From positions 120,378,552 through 120,442,551 of the forward strand of contig VDFB02252616.1 in the NCBI GenBank assembly GCA_007258455.2: a stretch of 64,000 nucleotides of DNA, given 5' to 3'. The notes under the pieces are model-generated. The model did no database searches. It saw only the letters and a program-made list of their open reading frames with translations, and had not been told where the DNA came from. The position numbers and the translations under genes were made by a program. Numbering within the stretch: position 1 is the first letter of the stretch; each line of letters starts with the position of its first letter. Below are positions 34,625 through 46,696 of this stretch, piece after piece. Origin of the DNA: Sequoia sempervirens. Lineage: Eukaryota; Streptophyta; Pinopsida; Cupressales; Cupressaceae.

Positions 34625-35090
34625 ATGACACTGATGGAGAAGGCTAGGAGTGTGTTGAGTGGTGCTGGTCTAGAACTAAGTTTTTGGGCTAAAGTTGTTG
34701 CCACTGCTTGTTACCTAATTAATAGGTCTCCTACATTAGATCTTGTTGATAGGATGCCAATAGAGGCATGGTCAGGCCACAAGCCTTCATTAGGACATCT
34801 TAGAGTTTTTGGTTGTGAGGCATATACACGTGTGCCAAAGGAGAAGCAAACAAAGTTGGAGAACAAGGTTGTGAAATGTATCTTCATCAGGTATAGTTAT
34901 GGTATTAAAGGATACAAGCTTTGGGATCCTGTTGCAAAAAAGGTAATATATAGTAGAAATGTTATTTTTAGAGAAACTAAGACTTGTTCTGTTATATTGC
35001 AGCCAAAACAAAGTAAATATGAATATGTGATTCAACTTCCTTCTACACCTAAGAAAGTTGAATCAAGGCCCATGGATAGACAATAAGTTG
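34625..35090 (+). pseudogene. copia-2 integrase C-terminal part
   Basis: Open for 153 codons: EKARSVLSGAGLELSFWAKVV, NRSPTLDL, PIEAWSGHKPSLGHLRVFGC and the KGYKLWDP segment, all standard copia integrase C-terminal landmarks. It is out of frame with the preceding core by a short frameshift. Confidence 0.87.
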
Positions 35091-35359
35091 GGGAGAGCTC
35101 ATCTAGCTATGAATCTTCACAAGAGAAGGAAGAACCTTCAACTCAACTTGTTTGTAGGTCTACAAGGCATAGACAACCACTTGAAAGTTATTCATCTTAT
35201 GATTGGAGATGTATTTTTCTTTGAATACTAACATGGATGAACCCAAATTAGTAGAAGAGCCATTAGGTATGAACGGTGTAGAATCTTGGAAGATTTCTAT
35301 GGATGAAAAAATGATAGCTTTGAAAAAGAATGATACACTAGGATCTTGTACCATTGCCT

Positions 35360-36870
35360 AAAGGAAGAAAACCTATTGGTTGAAAATGGGTGTTCAAGAA
35401 AAAGATTGGTTCAGATGGAGGTATTGAGAAGTACAAACCAAGGTTGGTTGCAAAAGGTTACTCTCAAGTTGAGGGTGTTGATTATGGTGAGATATTTTCT
35501 CCTGTTGCAAAAATGACATCCATTAGATTTTTTCTTTCTATTCTTGCTGCTTATGATTTAGAGGTTGAGCAAATGGATGTGAAAACTACTTTCCTGTGAC
35601 TTGGAGGAGGATATTTATATGACATAGCCAGAGCACTACGTGGCGAAAGGTAAAAGTAAATTGGTTTGCAAATTGTAGAAATCTTTGTATGGCCTAAAAC
35701 AAAGTCCTAGGATGTGGTACCAAAAATTTGATACATATGTGTTGAGTTTGGGATTTGAGCATTCTAAATCAGATCATTGTGTTTATTATAAAATTGATGG
35801 TGATCGTTTCCTATTTATTACATATGTTGATATGTTATTTATTGGTAGAGGGAAATGTATGATTTCGGAACTGAAGTCTCAACTTGCTGCTTTTGAAATG
35901 AAAGATCTTGGTGTGGCTAAACACATTCTTGGGATGGAAATTAAAAGAGATGGAGTGAACAAAAAGCTATGGATTGGTCAAAGTATGTCAGTTCAATTTT
36001 ACAAAGGTTTGATATGTAGGATTGTAGACCATTGTGTGTGCCCGTTTCAACTGGAAAAAAATGATCTATTTTAGATTGTCCAACATCCCTATCAAAGATG
36101 GAAGACATAAGTAGAGTGCCTTACCAAAGTGCAGTAGGAATTTTGATGTATGTTATGGTTTGTACTAGACTAGACATTTCCCAAGCAGTGCGAGTTATTT
36201 CCAGATACATGTCTAATCCTGGTAGAGTTCATTGGGATGCAGTTAAAAGAGTATTTAGATATTTGTGTGATACCTTTGAGTATTCCTTGTGTTATCATAG
36301 TAATTTGACTGAAGATGATATTTCCCTTGATATTGATGGTTATGTGGATTCAAAATGGGTAGGTGATGTTGATAGCAGACGATCCACTAGTGATTATGTG
36401 TTTACTTTATTTGGTGGTGCAATCAATTGGATGAGTAAGCAATAGGCTATGGTTGCTTTGTCCACTACTAAAGTTGAGTATATGGTAGCTAATTATACTT
36501 GTAAAGAAGCCATTTGGCTTAAGAGACCGTGTTCAAACATTGAAATAAAACAAGGTTCAGTGATAATTTGTTGCAACAGTTAGAGTGTGATATTTCTAGC
36601 TAAGAACCCAACATTTCATGCCAGGACCAAGCACATTGATGTATAATATCATTTTGTGAGAGATATGGTCGAAGATAGCAGGGTGAAGCTGGTTAAGGTA
36701 GAGAATTTGATGAATTTTGTTGATTCTTCAACTAAGCCTCTGGCACAGAGAAGTTTAGGTCGTGTTCAGGGACTATGGGCCTTTAAGCCCCTACAATTAA
36801 GAGATGATGTTTATACACCCTCTTGTTGCTCTTGGAAAAGGTCGTTACGTAAACAAGTGGGATCATAGAT
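35360..36870 (+). pseudogene. copia-2 reverse transcriptase and RNase H, broken
   Basis: RT starts near 35385 (WVFKKKIG, YKPRLVAKGYSQ), continues through the FSPVAKMTSIR and EQMDVKTTFL motifs, then a frameshift near 35598. The frame resumes at 35685 (YGLKQSPRMWYQKF). The catalytic box at 35823-35834 reads YVDM: one Asp of the usual YVDD is missing, consistent with a 3-base deletion. RNase H follows from 36098 (PYQSAVGILMY) with stops near 36443 and later, to the end near 36800. Confidence 0.88.
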
Positions 36871-37662
36871 TTGCTTGGGAAATTATGTGTGTCATTAGCT
36901 CTCGATCCTAATATTACATAGAGTGTACTAATTGGAAGATATGTCAACGAGTTGGAGGGGTCTCTCCCACCATTTTTGATTTTTGAGGAAATGAAGATCT
37001 ACAGGGGATCATTATCATCCTACTGACAGAGGGGTCCTAAGAGGAAGGTCGACAAACAACTATATCCGACAGATGGCAAATCGAGGGCATTGTGCACCTT
37101 GAAGATGCTAAATTTTATTTATATTTATATTATTGTAAATCATTTGTGACCAATTCATTCATTATGTCCTCATAGATCTTGATGATTGAGGATATTTTAT
37201 TTAGGATCTTGACTATGTTTCCTAGATTATGGTAAACCAATTGCTATTTTATGAGGTAGGGAATTGTATTACATTAGCTGTGTAAATGTGATATACTTTA
37301 TGGAAGAGTCTGAATTTTGTTGGTGATCAACTCTTGTGAGAAGCTTTCTCTGACTAAAGTATATTGTAATCTCTTTGTGATTCCTTCTGAATAATATAAT
37401 CAAGGAGCGGCTTAAGGTTGTATGAGATGATTGAAGGGTTTTTCTTTCTCAAGTCAAAATAAGGGTAATGTTCCCCATGTCCAAATTCAACCAACTGTGT
37501 TGTGTGGTATAAGCATTGATTTATTTATGTATTATTGTTTGTTCTTTTAATGTTTTTGTCAAATGACTTAACAGATCATATAAAGTTTTGCATTGTCCCC
37601 TCTCCTCATAGATTATTGTGTTAGGAAGTTCTGCTACTCCATTAATTCCCTTTCCTTTCCCG

Positions 37663-38648
37663 AAATTTTTCTGAGCATCTCAAGAGAATAATCACTTGGG
37701 ATTCCCTAATATTACTAAGTGATTTGCACTCATTTTGTGACATGATGTTAGATGTTGGTCTGCACCATTATGATTTCCAGTTACATTTATGGAAGGATTG
37801 TTTTGAACCAACCACTTTGATGGTAGTGGTGATGTTGTTTTAGGCCTTTCTCATTGGATTGTGCAACATGTTATGACATCTCAAAACTATTTCATTTGAG
37901 ATTCCACTCTCAAACAAGCACCTTAATTTTGTCCCTAATTTCATTGATTTGGGAATGATACGTCTTTATGGAGTGGATTCTAGGGGTGATGTTAAAATGG
38001 GAAACAACCTCAAACAATCCCAATCTACTTTCAAAATTTTGCCTTAGGCTCAAAAAGGAAATGACTCGAAAAAATGACCTTCAAATGCCACATTGGTTTA
38101 CATGGCATAATGTTGTAGGTTTCTTGATGAAATGAGTTTTTTGATTATTTTTATCTCTCTTGTCTTTACTCTCCCTTTGGTCATCTTGTTCAATTGACGA
38201 GACACTCTATAATACAATCATCTTACAATTTACACCACACTTTCCTTCAAGAAAACCACAACCTTTCCCAAGAGCTCCCCTTCAATTAAAATATCTATCA
38301 ATACTACATTAATGATTTTGGAAAAAACTCCAACATGATAAATTTAGCTTGGTATAGAACTATTGTTTGTTGTACTATGTTTCTTAGTGACAGCAAGTAG
38401 AGAGTTGCTACTAAGTGTTGCAGAAGAAGTCTCTTAAAGCATGCTCAATCTTTGATGGCTTCCAACCTAAATAATATCTCTAACCAACAATTGGTTTCTA
38501 ATACTGATTTTAAAAAAAAAATTGATTGCTTATAAAGGTATAGGGCACAAGCACATAATCACCTTTAAGGGATCATACATAGAGATAGGGAATTGAAATA
38601 TTCTTTCAATTTTTACAACATGAACACAAAATTTAATAGATTTGAAGT
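37663..38648. other. Unassigned DNA between copia-2 and the gypsy-like element
   Basis: No gene or terminal motif recognised. Confidence 0.4.
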
Positions 38649-39537
38649 TGTTACTACAATCCTTGTCATTTCCCCAAAACTGTGTCCACCCATGAAAGGT
38701 TTTCCCAAGTTAAAGCTATCACCCCTTTGTATGGTTTTCAAAACTATGTCGAGCACCACTATGGTTGTCACAACCTCATTTTTGCTTAACTTTCTAAGGT
38801 TAAACCTAAATTTTGTCATTGAATAGACTTTTTGTGGAGTTCTAAGAAATGTTTCGAGGTCTGAAGCAATTTACATAACCTTGGCATGCATCGACCAAAA
38901 GAAGAAACAGATAAGTAAGATCAATGCTACTTCAGAAATTTTTGTAAGGTTTCAAAACCTTTATCAGTTCCTGATAGGGTTTTGAAAACCTATTCTATCC
39001 TTGATGGAAAAGTTTCTCTTTTAAAGGATTTAGTGTTTTATTATTATCAAAGGCCCTTTTTCAAAAAAACACCACAATATTTTAAATCGTGCCTTAAGAG
39101 AAGATTGTGAAGTAGACAATAAGAGGGTTTTCAAAACTATGTTAGAGTCCGACGGGATTCCAAAAACCCCATCGAGACCTAACATTGGTTCGTCTACATT
39201 AATTTTAAAACTAACCTCATGTTCAAAGTTTTGTTTAGCAAAAGATGATAGTGTCAAAAGTAGAATACATTACAAATGAACATTAAACAAAACCAAAAGC
39301 CATTGAAATTTACCACAGTTGTAGAATGAAAATGATGCATCGCAACAAAAGTAAAACACGTGAAATGGAAATAGAAAATGTCAAGCTCATCACATTGCAC
39401 TGAATAGATTAAATGCAAAATATTATATATTTATATATTGTATTACATAAAAAAAGGGGAGATTTTTAGTATATTTTTTTAAGCACAGAGAGTAAACATC
39501 AAGATGTGGATTCCCTCCACCACTCCTTGAAGCCTCT

Positions 39538-40038
39538 CTATTTGTGCTGATGAAAACATGTTTTAATTGAATTCAACAAAATGGGAAAAGTCTCCATCAT
39601 GTTTCTCTCTAGTCCGACACAAAGGAGAGAAACAACTTGCTTGGCTTGCTCATTTTGGAGAGCAATAGCAATACAAATAGCTTCCCCCACTAGGCTGTCA
39701 CATGGGTATTCATTGAGGCGCCCCAAAGCAACTTCCACACTAGCAAGGTAAGATGGCCTTACCAGCCTCTCTCCAACTCTGGCACTCCATCCTAGCTTCT
39801 CAAAATTCTTGATAATGTTATACATGAAATGCTCCAAAAGTATGACATTGTGAACATAAACCTGAGCGAGGAAGTTCTCTCCAATGACCTTCCTTATGGC
39901 CCCTTCCTCCACATCGCTCCTAATGAGGAACACTTCTTTGAGCTGGTCTGCCACCAATCTCCTCACCAAACTACATTCTACACTCTTAATTACCAAAAAA
40001 TCAGTTTTAGAAGTCATGTCACTAGAAGTGCTCGACAT
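39538..40038 (-). CDS. Antisense 166-codon ORF inside the LTR, unknown protein
   Basis: Longest clean ORF of the window outside copia domains. Starts MSSTSSDMTSKTDFLVI; Val/Leu/Glu-rich with LIRSDVEEGAIRKVIGEN near residues 38-55 and EAICIAIALQNEQAKQVVSLL near 118-138; ends HQHK. No signal peptide, membrane segment or family was recognised. A TATAAAT box lies about 50 nt upstream with a short C/T-rich leader. The counterpart in the 3' LTR is disrupted (first codon ATA, frameshift near codon 70). It could be a captured gene or a retroelement antisense ORF. Whether it is expressed cannot be told. Confidence 0.5.
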   Translation of the reverse strand: MSSTSSDMTSKTDFLVIKSVECSLVRRLVADQLKEVFLIRSDVEEGAIRKVIGENFLAQVYVHNVILLEHFMYNIIKNFEKLGWSARVGERLVRPSYLASVEVALGRLNEYPCDSLVGEAICIAIALQNEQAKQVVSLLCVGLERNMMETFPILLNSIKTCFHQHK

Positions 40039-40084
40039 TGTAAAAGTGAAGTTGAGATGTGAAGAATGAAGGTATCTCCTGCAA

Positions 40085-40091
40085 ATTTATA
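40085..40091 (-). promoter_or_regulatory. TATA box for the antisense ORF
   Basis: TATAAAT on the minus strand, 47 nt from the ATG at 40038. The same box followed by TTT is kept in both tandem units of the 3' LTR (45307-45313 and 45601-45607). Spacing suits a plant TATA promoter with a leader of about 20 nt. Confidence 0.55.
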
Positions 40092-41223
40092 GAGAAAGGG
40101 AATGGTTGTCATGTTTTCTAGATAAGCTATGAAGAGTTTTATCAGTTGCAACTAATGAACTAGCATGTCGCCAACTTGCTCTGAGTTAAATGAATGCAAC
40201 AAATGATGTGATGGATTATTGCATTTCTAGTTGAATAAACTTTACTATTGGGGTGATTTTTTTTTATTAAACCTTCCTGCATGTATACAATCACTGATGG
40301 ATATGAAATTAAATTGAAAATTGGAAATTTGTAGGTTTTTCACATGTATAGAGGGCCACGAGGCTTGCATACAAGGAGCGGTAGTGCATTAGCCTATCAA
40401 AATCAAATCAATGTATGCAATGTAATTATGAAATTTCTAAAAAATGGTCATAAATGTTCATAAGGTTCAACTAAGGAGAAAGTGAATAATTATTTATGAA
40501 ACATTCATTTGGAAGACTGGCGGTTATGATTTCTTTAAAAGAATTAGTTTTCAAGAACTTGGTGACAGTTACATTGTAAAACTATAAATATACTATTCAC
40601 AGACATTTGAAGGGTCTGAATTTTTGATCCCCAATGTACTTTGATGTAAAAGTGAGAATTGATCGAAACAAGGATCAGTTCTACAATTTTTCTTGTTTCT
40701 AAGGAAGTTCTTTGTCTTTGTGCATACAAGTTTGAATGCAATACTTACTATTTATGAATGAGTCTTTGAGCTTTGATAGATGCTAGAATATTACTCCTCT
40801 TTGTGGATGCTATATTCTCTAGTGTTACATTCATTTTTTTCTTCAAAAAATGGTGAAATTGAGGTCTATCTAATCTGTCCACTTGTTTTTGGTATCTCAA
40901 TCTTTGAGTTACAGTGTCAGTAACATTTATCATTTGAGTTTCAGATAATGTTTTGGAAGTTGATTTCAATCGCATTTGCATCATGGCTATGAGCAAGTGT
41001 TAGTCTACCTTTACTACTTTTTGGTTAAAAGTATACCCACCTTTTAAATTAAAAAAAATTTATATCTTACAAGGGAGTTGTACCTCAATTAAAATTTAGA
41101 GGAAGATAACCAATGAAATGGTGATCTCTCCAACTATTTTTTGCCGATTCATCTTTATTTTGGGAAATATGGAGTCATACTTAATTAATCTTTAAAAATA
41201 TCAATCTGTCAACCAACAAATTT

Positions 41224-41242
41224 TTGGCAACTCTGTTGGGGA
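41224..41242 (+). promoter_or_regulatory. PBS of the gypsy-like element
   Basis: TTGGCAACTCTGTTGGGGA lies five bases after the LTR end. It resembles the TGGCGACTCTGCTGGGGA type that, from memory, is used by some plant gypsy elements (Tat/Ogre group). Confidence 0.65.
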
Positions 41243-41717
41243 ATGAAAGGAGTAGAAATAGTTCCCTTATTCATGAGAAGATATGGTTATGTCACATGAG
41301 AATGTCTTCCCTGTGCTTAAACTAGACCTTGATTGAGTTCATGCAGAGCATGAAGACATCATCTCTCAACTAAACACCTTACCTTGAAGACATAAAAGGA
41401 ATGTCGTAAAGTATATGTGAGTAAACCTTGTTTCAAAAGAAGAGGAGGAATTTGCACGGCAACCAGTGCTGGTTTTTGAGAGAGATATAGAAAGATTTCC
41501 TAGGGTGATATTTGCAAGGAACCCTCGTCCTCAACCAAACTAGGAACGTAACCGAAACCCACCATAATATTAGAATGCACCACCTAGAAATTGATTCATG
41601 AGGAGTTCTAAAGATGGGAGGAAGATTCAAAAGGAAAGAAGTTACTTCCTCTATACGGTGACATTGTATATCGAAAGTTATATAAAAAAAATTATTTGAA
41701 GCACTCTAGTCTAAACC

Positions 41718-42200
41718 ATGGTGGCCACTGCACCTCAACAATGGGGAACTTGTTTTGGGCCTTTGAATTTATCTCAACACATAGCCTTGACCGCGCGATC
41801 CAGTAAGTATTTCCCAAAATTTACTGGAGAAGATGCACAAGATCCAAAAAACCACATTCAGGCTTTCATCATTGCATGTGAGATTTTAGGTGTTTCTAAA
41901 GAGAATGTGTTCGTGTGATTGTTTTTTGAATCCATTATTGGCAAAGAAACATGTTGGATTCAATATTTGGAAGACGGGTGCATCACTAGTTGGGATGTAT
42001 TAAGAGATAAGTTCCTCTCAAAGTTCAAACCAGTCATCAATATAGGTGCTCTGCTATCTTGCTTTTTCAAGATTTGAAAGGAGGAGCATGAATGTATGAG
42101 AGATTTCATCGACCGGTTTACTCAACTCATGAATGGATTCCTCATGCCAACAAGCCTAACCAATCAAATCTTTTAACTATTTTTACTATTGCACTCCATC
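41718..42200 (+). pseudogene. Gypsy-type gag (Retrotrans_gag) fragment
   Basis: Starts MVATAPQQWG, then FPKFTGEDAQDPKNHIQAF, FFESIIGKETCWIQYL and WDVLRDKFLSKFKPV, followed after a stop by ECMRDFIDRFTQLM. This order (target strand, W....W.., F..KF.P, then a D/F..R motif) is that of plant gypsy gag. Stops at about 41919, near 42077 and near 42173 inactivate it. Zinc knuckle, protease and polymerase are absent. Confidence 0.8.
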
Positions 42201-42370
42201 CAAAAGTCCAATTTCATCTGAAGCAAAAAAAGGTATGTGATTTCGAACTTGCAAAATAGGAAGCCATAAAAATAGAAGATTTATTTTTATCTAGATATTT
42301 CAGCCAACATCAAATTAGGATATTATCAAATGAAGAATTTATCCTAAAGGATTGTCAAAAATAGTCAAGG

Positions 42371-43550
42371 GGAGTGAAATTTATACCTTATATAGATGAA
42401 TGTCCTAATCTCATCCTATTATGTCAAGAGAATTTCTCATATGAATCCAATGTCGAAAGGGGTGATGAAATGCATGACAGGAGTTATGTGGAAGGAAAAG
42501 AAGATTGTAATAGTTCAAGTGATGAAGATTATGCTTCTCCCATAGCATCTTGTGTCACATCAGCATCCTCCATCTCAGCAAGCGGGATTGTTGAGCGATC
42601 ATCCGATTATATAGCCTAGGTTCTCTCTACGATCCTAGAGTTCAAAGTGTTCACTTTTTAAGATGTTGATGAATCGATCAAGAGGGTCATGGAAGCAGTT
42701 GAGGCTCATGAGAAATTAGAAAGGCCTGGAAATGAAAGTCATGAAATTTTGTCAAGTAGTTTCAATGCCTTATTCTTTCCAGACAATTCTAGTGAGGTTT
42801 TTGAAGTCAAAGACAATCCTTTATTTGAAATTTATGTTTCTGAATTGGATGACTTGGAGATATTTTTTCCTACCTCATGTAATTATTTGATGCTTGGAAA
42901 TGGTGATATGAAATGGGATGAAGAGCTTGAGAAGGAGATTGCATAATGGAAAGAAAAAGGAACTGATGGAAAGTGATTTGTGGGGAATTTTTCCATTGTA
43001 AATGATTTTTCTTATTCTCCAATTCAAGAATTGGGAATCTCTAGTGGTGAGTCTTTATGTGAAGACATCTTGTTCGCACTTAGGGCAATAGAAGAAATTG
43101 ATAATTCAAAGCTCGTGTCAATAAGGAATGATAAAATTGTTAAGGAAATTTCTGGAAGTCTTATGTAGATGGTGTCAAGATGTAATGTGCTCACATTGGT
43201 TGGAGACAACAACAAAGTTTATGCCTCTCAGCCATAAATTGATCTCAACCCAAATTTATATCAATCACATTTGTCCTTTACTTCAATTGGTGAATGAATG
43301 ATTCAAGATGTTGGATTGTTCAAGGTAATGAATGGGGATACAATTGGGAATTCACAAACTCATGTTCAAAAAGTGACCAAGATATACAATGAAAAGTGGT
43401 TATTTTGTGGTGAGCCTACACACTGGAGTATCCTTTATCAGGAAAGCCTTCTTTGGGGTCACTTGTTCTTAATCTACAAATGTTACATGAGAATGCTTTC
43501 CTTTTCCATAGAGGGTCATACTCCTCACAATCTGTCAGTGGTTACTTAAT
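42371..43550 (+). pseudogene. Acidic internal ORFs of the gypsy-like element
   Basis: Consecutive open stretches (42374-42619, 42689-42946, 42980-43168, 43298-43549) rich in Ser, Glu and Asp (for example NSSSDEDYASPIASC; ELDDLEIFFPTSC). They read like one long acidic protein broken by stops and small shifts. No enzymatic motif. Possibly a gag extension or an accessory ORF of a non-autonomous element. Confidence 0.5.
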
Positions 43551-43621
43551 CTACAAATGTTACATGAGAATGCTTTCCTTTTCCACAGAGGGTCATACTT
43601 CTCACAATCTGTCAATGGTTT
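43468..43621 (+). repeat. 77-bp tandem duplication
   Basis: Two nearly identical units begin cttaatctacaaatgtt at 43468 and 43545. Confidence 0.9.
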
Positions 43622-44829
43622 TGTATGAATGACCTTGAGCGCACTTGGTGGTAGGGTTTCTCTTCCCTATACATATTTCAAATTTTTTTTGTGTTGTTAG
43701 TTTAGGCATTTTTCTTTCGAGCACTATTTTTGGCTTGTTTTGGATCCTTTCTTTCAATGTTGTTGACTCTGTTGCCCAATGGATTTAAAAGCACTAGTCT
43801 ACTATTGAGGTTTTGGGTCCCTCACTTTGTCCTTTACTGTCCTTGTCTCCAGTCAGAGCCAATTGTTAGCGTGGTCCTTTTCATTTCCCCAAAACCGCGT
43901 CCACCCATGAAAGGTTTGCCCAAGTTAAAGTTATCGCCCCTTTGTATGGTTTTCAAAACTATGTCGGGCACCGATATGGTTGTCACAAACTCATTTTCAC
44001 TCGACTTTATAAGGTTAAACCTTAAGTTTGTCATTGAATCAACTTTTTGTGGAGTTTTGAGAAAGGTGTCAAGGTTTGAAGCAGTTTCCATAACCTTGGC
44101 ATGCACCAACTGAATGAAGAAAAATATAAGTAAGATCAATGCTACTTTGGAACTTTTGTAAGGTTTCAAAACCTTTTTTGGTTCCTAATAGGGTTTCAAA
44201 AACCTATTCTATCCCCAATGGAAGAGTTTCTCTTTTAAAGGATTTAGTGTTTTATTATTATCAAAGAGCCCTTTTTAAAAAAAAACACCGAAATATTTTA
44301 GACCGTGCCTTAAGAGAAGATTGTGAAGTAGGCAATAAGAGGATTTTCATAACTGTGTCAAACTCTGATGGGATTCCAAAAACCCCACCAGGACTCGACA
44401 TTGGTTCATTTGCATTACTTTTAAAACCGTCATCTCATGTTTGAAGTTTTCTTGAGTGGAAGATGATAGTGTTGAAAGCGAAATACATTACAAACGAACA
44501 TTAAACAAAACCAGAAGCCATTGAAATTTACCACAATTACATAAATGAAAATGATGCATCACAAAAAGAGTAAAACACATGAAACAAAAATAGAGAATTC
44601 CAAGCTCATCACATTGCATTGAACGGATTAAACACAAAACCTTATATATTATATATATTTATATATTGTATTACATCAAAAAAGGGGAGATTTTTAGTAT
44701 ATTTTTTAAGCACAAAGAGTAAACATCAAGATGTGGATGCCATCCGCTTCTTGAAGCCTCTATATATGTGCTAGGGAAAACATGTTTTCATTGAATTCAA
44801 CAAAATGAGAAAAGTCTCCATCATGTTTC

Positions 44830-45260
44830 TCTCCAATCCGACGTGAAGGAGAGACACAACTTGCTTGGCTTGCTAGTTTTAGAGAGCAGTAGTAATACAG
44901 ATAACATTCCCCACCAGGTTGTCACATGGGTATTCAGTGAGGCACCCAAGGCAACTTCCATGTTGGCAAGGTAAGTTAGCCTTACTAGCCTCTCTACAGC
45001 TCTAACACCCCATCCCAGCTTCCCGAAAGTCCTGAAATGTTATACATGAAGTACTCCAAAAGTGTGGCATTGTGAACATGAACCTGAGCAAGGAAGTTCT
45101 CTCCAATGACCTTCCTTATGATCCCTTCCTCCACATCGCTCCTGATAAGGAACACTTCTTTGAGTTGGTCGAACACCAATCTCTGCACCGAACTGCATTC
45201 TACACCCTCAAATACCAAAAAATCACTTTTAGAAGTCACATCATCGGAAGTTATCGATAT
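44830..45260 (-). pseudogene. Disrupted copy of the antisense ORF (3' LTR)
   Basis: The start codon position (45258-45260 on plus) reads TAT instead of CAT, so the minus-strand ATG became ATA. An internal Met at 45239 opens 81 codons matching SDVEEGIIRKVIGENFLAQ, then a frameshift near 45040 ends the match. It is clearly the same ORF as 39538-40038. Confidence 0.75.
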
Positions 45261-45773
45261 TGTGAAAGTGAAGTTGAGATGTGAAGAATGAAGGCATATC
45301 CTTCAAATTTATAAAGGGAACGGTTTTCATGTTCGCCACATAAGCTACAAAGAGTTTTCTTAGTTGCAACTAATGAATGAGCACACCACCAACTTGATCT
45401 GAATTAAATGAATGCAACATATGATGTGATGGATTATTGCATTTCCAGTTGAATAAACTTTAGTATTGGGGTGAAACTTCACCGAACTGCATTCTACACC
45501 CTCAATTACCAGAAAATCACTTTTAGAAGTCGCATCACTAAAAGTGCTCGACATTGTGAAAGTGAAGTTGAGATGTGAAGAATGAAAGAATCTCCTTCAA
45601 ATTTATAGAGAAAGAGAATAGTTGTCAAGTTTTCCAGATAATCTACGAAGAGTTTCTTAGTTGCAGCTAATGAATGAGCATGTGCCACCAACTTGCTCTG
45701 AATTAAATGAACACAACAAATGATGTGATGGATTATTGCATTTCCAGTTGAATAAACTTTAGTATTAGGGTGA
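45186..45773 (+). repeat. 294-bp tandem duplication in the 3' LTR
   Basis: Units start caccgaactgcattctac at 45186 and 45480. The 5' LTR has a single unit. Each unit holds the TATA box, leader and first codons of the antisense ORF. Confidence 0.9.
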
Positions 45774-46696
45774 AACTTATTAATTAAACCTTACCGCACA
45801 CATACAATCACTGATGGACATGTAACTAAATGCAAAATTGGAAAATTGTGGGTTTTCATATGTACAAAGGGCCACGGGGCTTGCATACAAGGAGCGATAG
45901 TGCATTAGCCTATCAAAATTAAATCAATATATGTAATGTAATTATGACATTTCTAAAAATGGTCATAAATGTTCATAAGGATTGACTAAGGAGAAATTGA
46001 ATAATGATTTATGAAATGTTCATTTGGAAGACTGACAGTTATGATTCCTTTAAAATAATTAATATTCAAGAACTCGGTGATAGTGACATTGTAAAACTAT
46101 AAATATGCTATTCACAGACATTTGAAGGTTCTGAATTTTCGATCCCCATTGCACTTTGATGCAAGAGTGAGAATCGATTGAAAGAAGGATCAATTTTACA
46201 TTTTTTCTTGTTTCTAAGGAAGTTCTTTGTCTTTGTGCATACAAATTTGAATGCAATACTTAGTATTTATGAATGAGCCTTTGAGCTTTGATAGATGTTA
46301 GAATATTACTTCTCTTTATGGATGCTATATTCTCTGGTGTTACATTCAGTTTTTTCTTTTCTAATTGTTGCTGGTATCTCAATCTTTGAGTTGCAATGCT
46401 AGTAACATTTATCATTTGAGTTTTAGTTAATGTTTTGGAACATGATTTCAATTGCATTTGCATTATGGCTATGAGTGAGTGTTAGTTTGTCTTTACTACT
46501 TTCTGGTTAAAAGTATACCCACCTTTTAAATTCAAGAAAAAAATCAATCTTACGAGTTGTACCTCAATTAAAATTTAGAGAAAGATCAACAATGAAATGG
46601 TGATCTCTCCAAAAAAAATTTGTTGATTCATCTTTATTTTGGGCAATATGGAGTCATACTTAATTGATTTTAAAAAGACCAATCTATCAACCAACA

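Larger units (their letters stand above)
32212..37662 (+). mobile_element. Degenerate full-length Ty1/copia retrotransposon (copia-2)
   Basis: LTR-like repeats at about 32212-32681 and 37089-37662 share ordered landmarks (gctaaattttatttata, ttctgaataata, ttttccccatg/gttccccatg, aaagttttgcat). They flank gag, protease, integrase, RT and RNase H in copia order. The LTRs are strongly diverged with indels, so the insertion is old. Exact LTR edges and a TSD could not be fixed. Confidence 0.82.
38649..41218 (+). repeat. 5' LTR of gypsy-like element (2570 bp)
   Basis: Similar along its length to 43864-46696 (for example catttccccaaaac, ccacccatgaaagg near its start, and cacagacatttgaagg near 40600). 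It carries an antisense ORF with an upstream TATA box. Confidence 0.85.
38649..46696 (+). mobile_element. Gypsy-like non-autonomous element with about 2.6-kb LTRs
   Basis: A long direct repeat (38649-41218 and 43864-46696) flanks a 2.6-kb centre with a PBS just after the first copy and a gypsy-type gag fragment on the same strand. No protease, RT or integrase is present. LTR starts TGTTA and ends CAACCAACA. Candidate flanks GAAGT (38644-38648) and CAAGC (46697-46701) match at only three bases, so the TSD is doubtful. The PBS type and long LTRs recall Tat/Ogre-like lineages; this is an inference. Confidence 0.8.
43864..46696 (+). repeat. 3' LTR of gypsy-like element (2833 bp)
   Basis: Direct repeat of 38649-41218. 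It is longer mainly because of the 294-bp tandem duplication at 45186-45773. It ends CAACCAACA. Confidence 0.85.
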
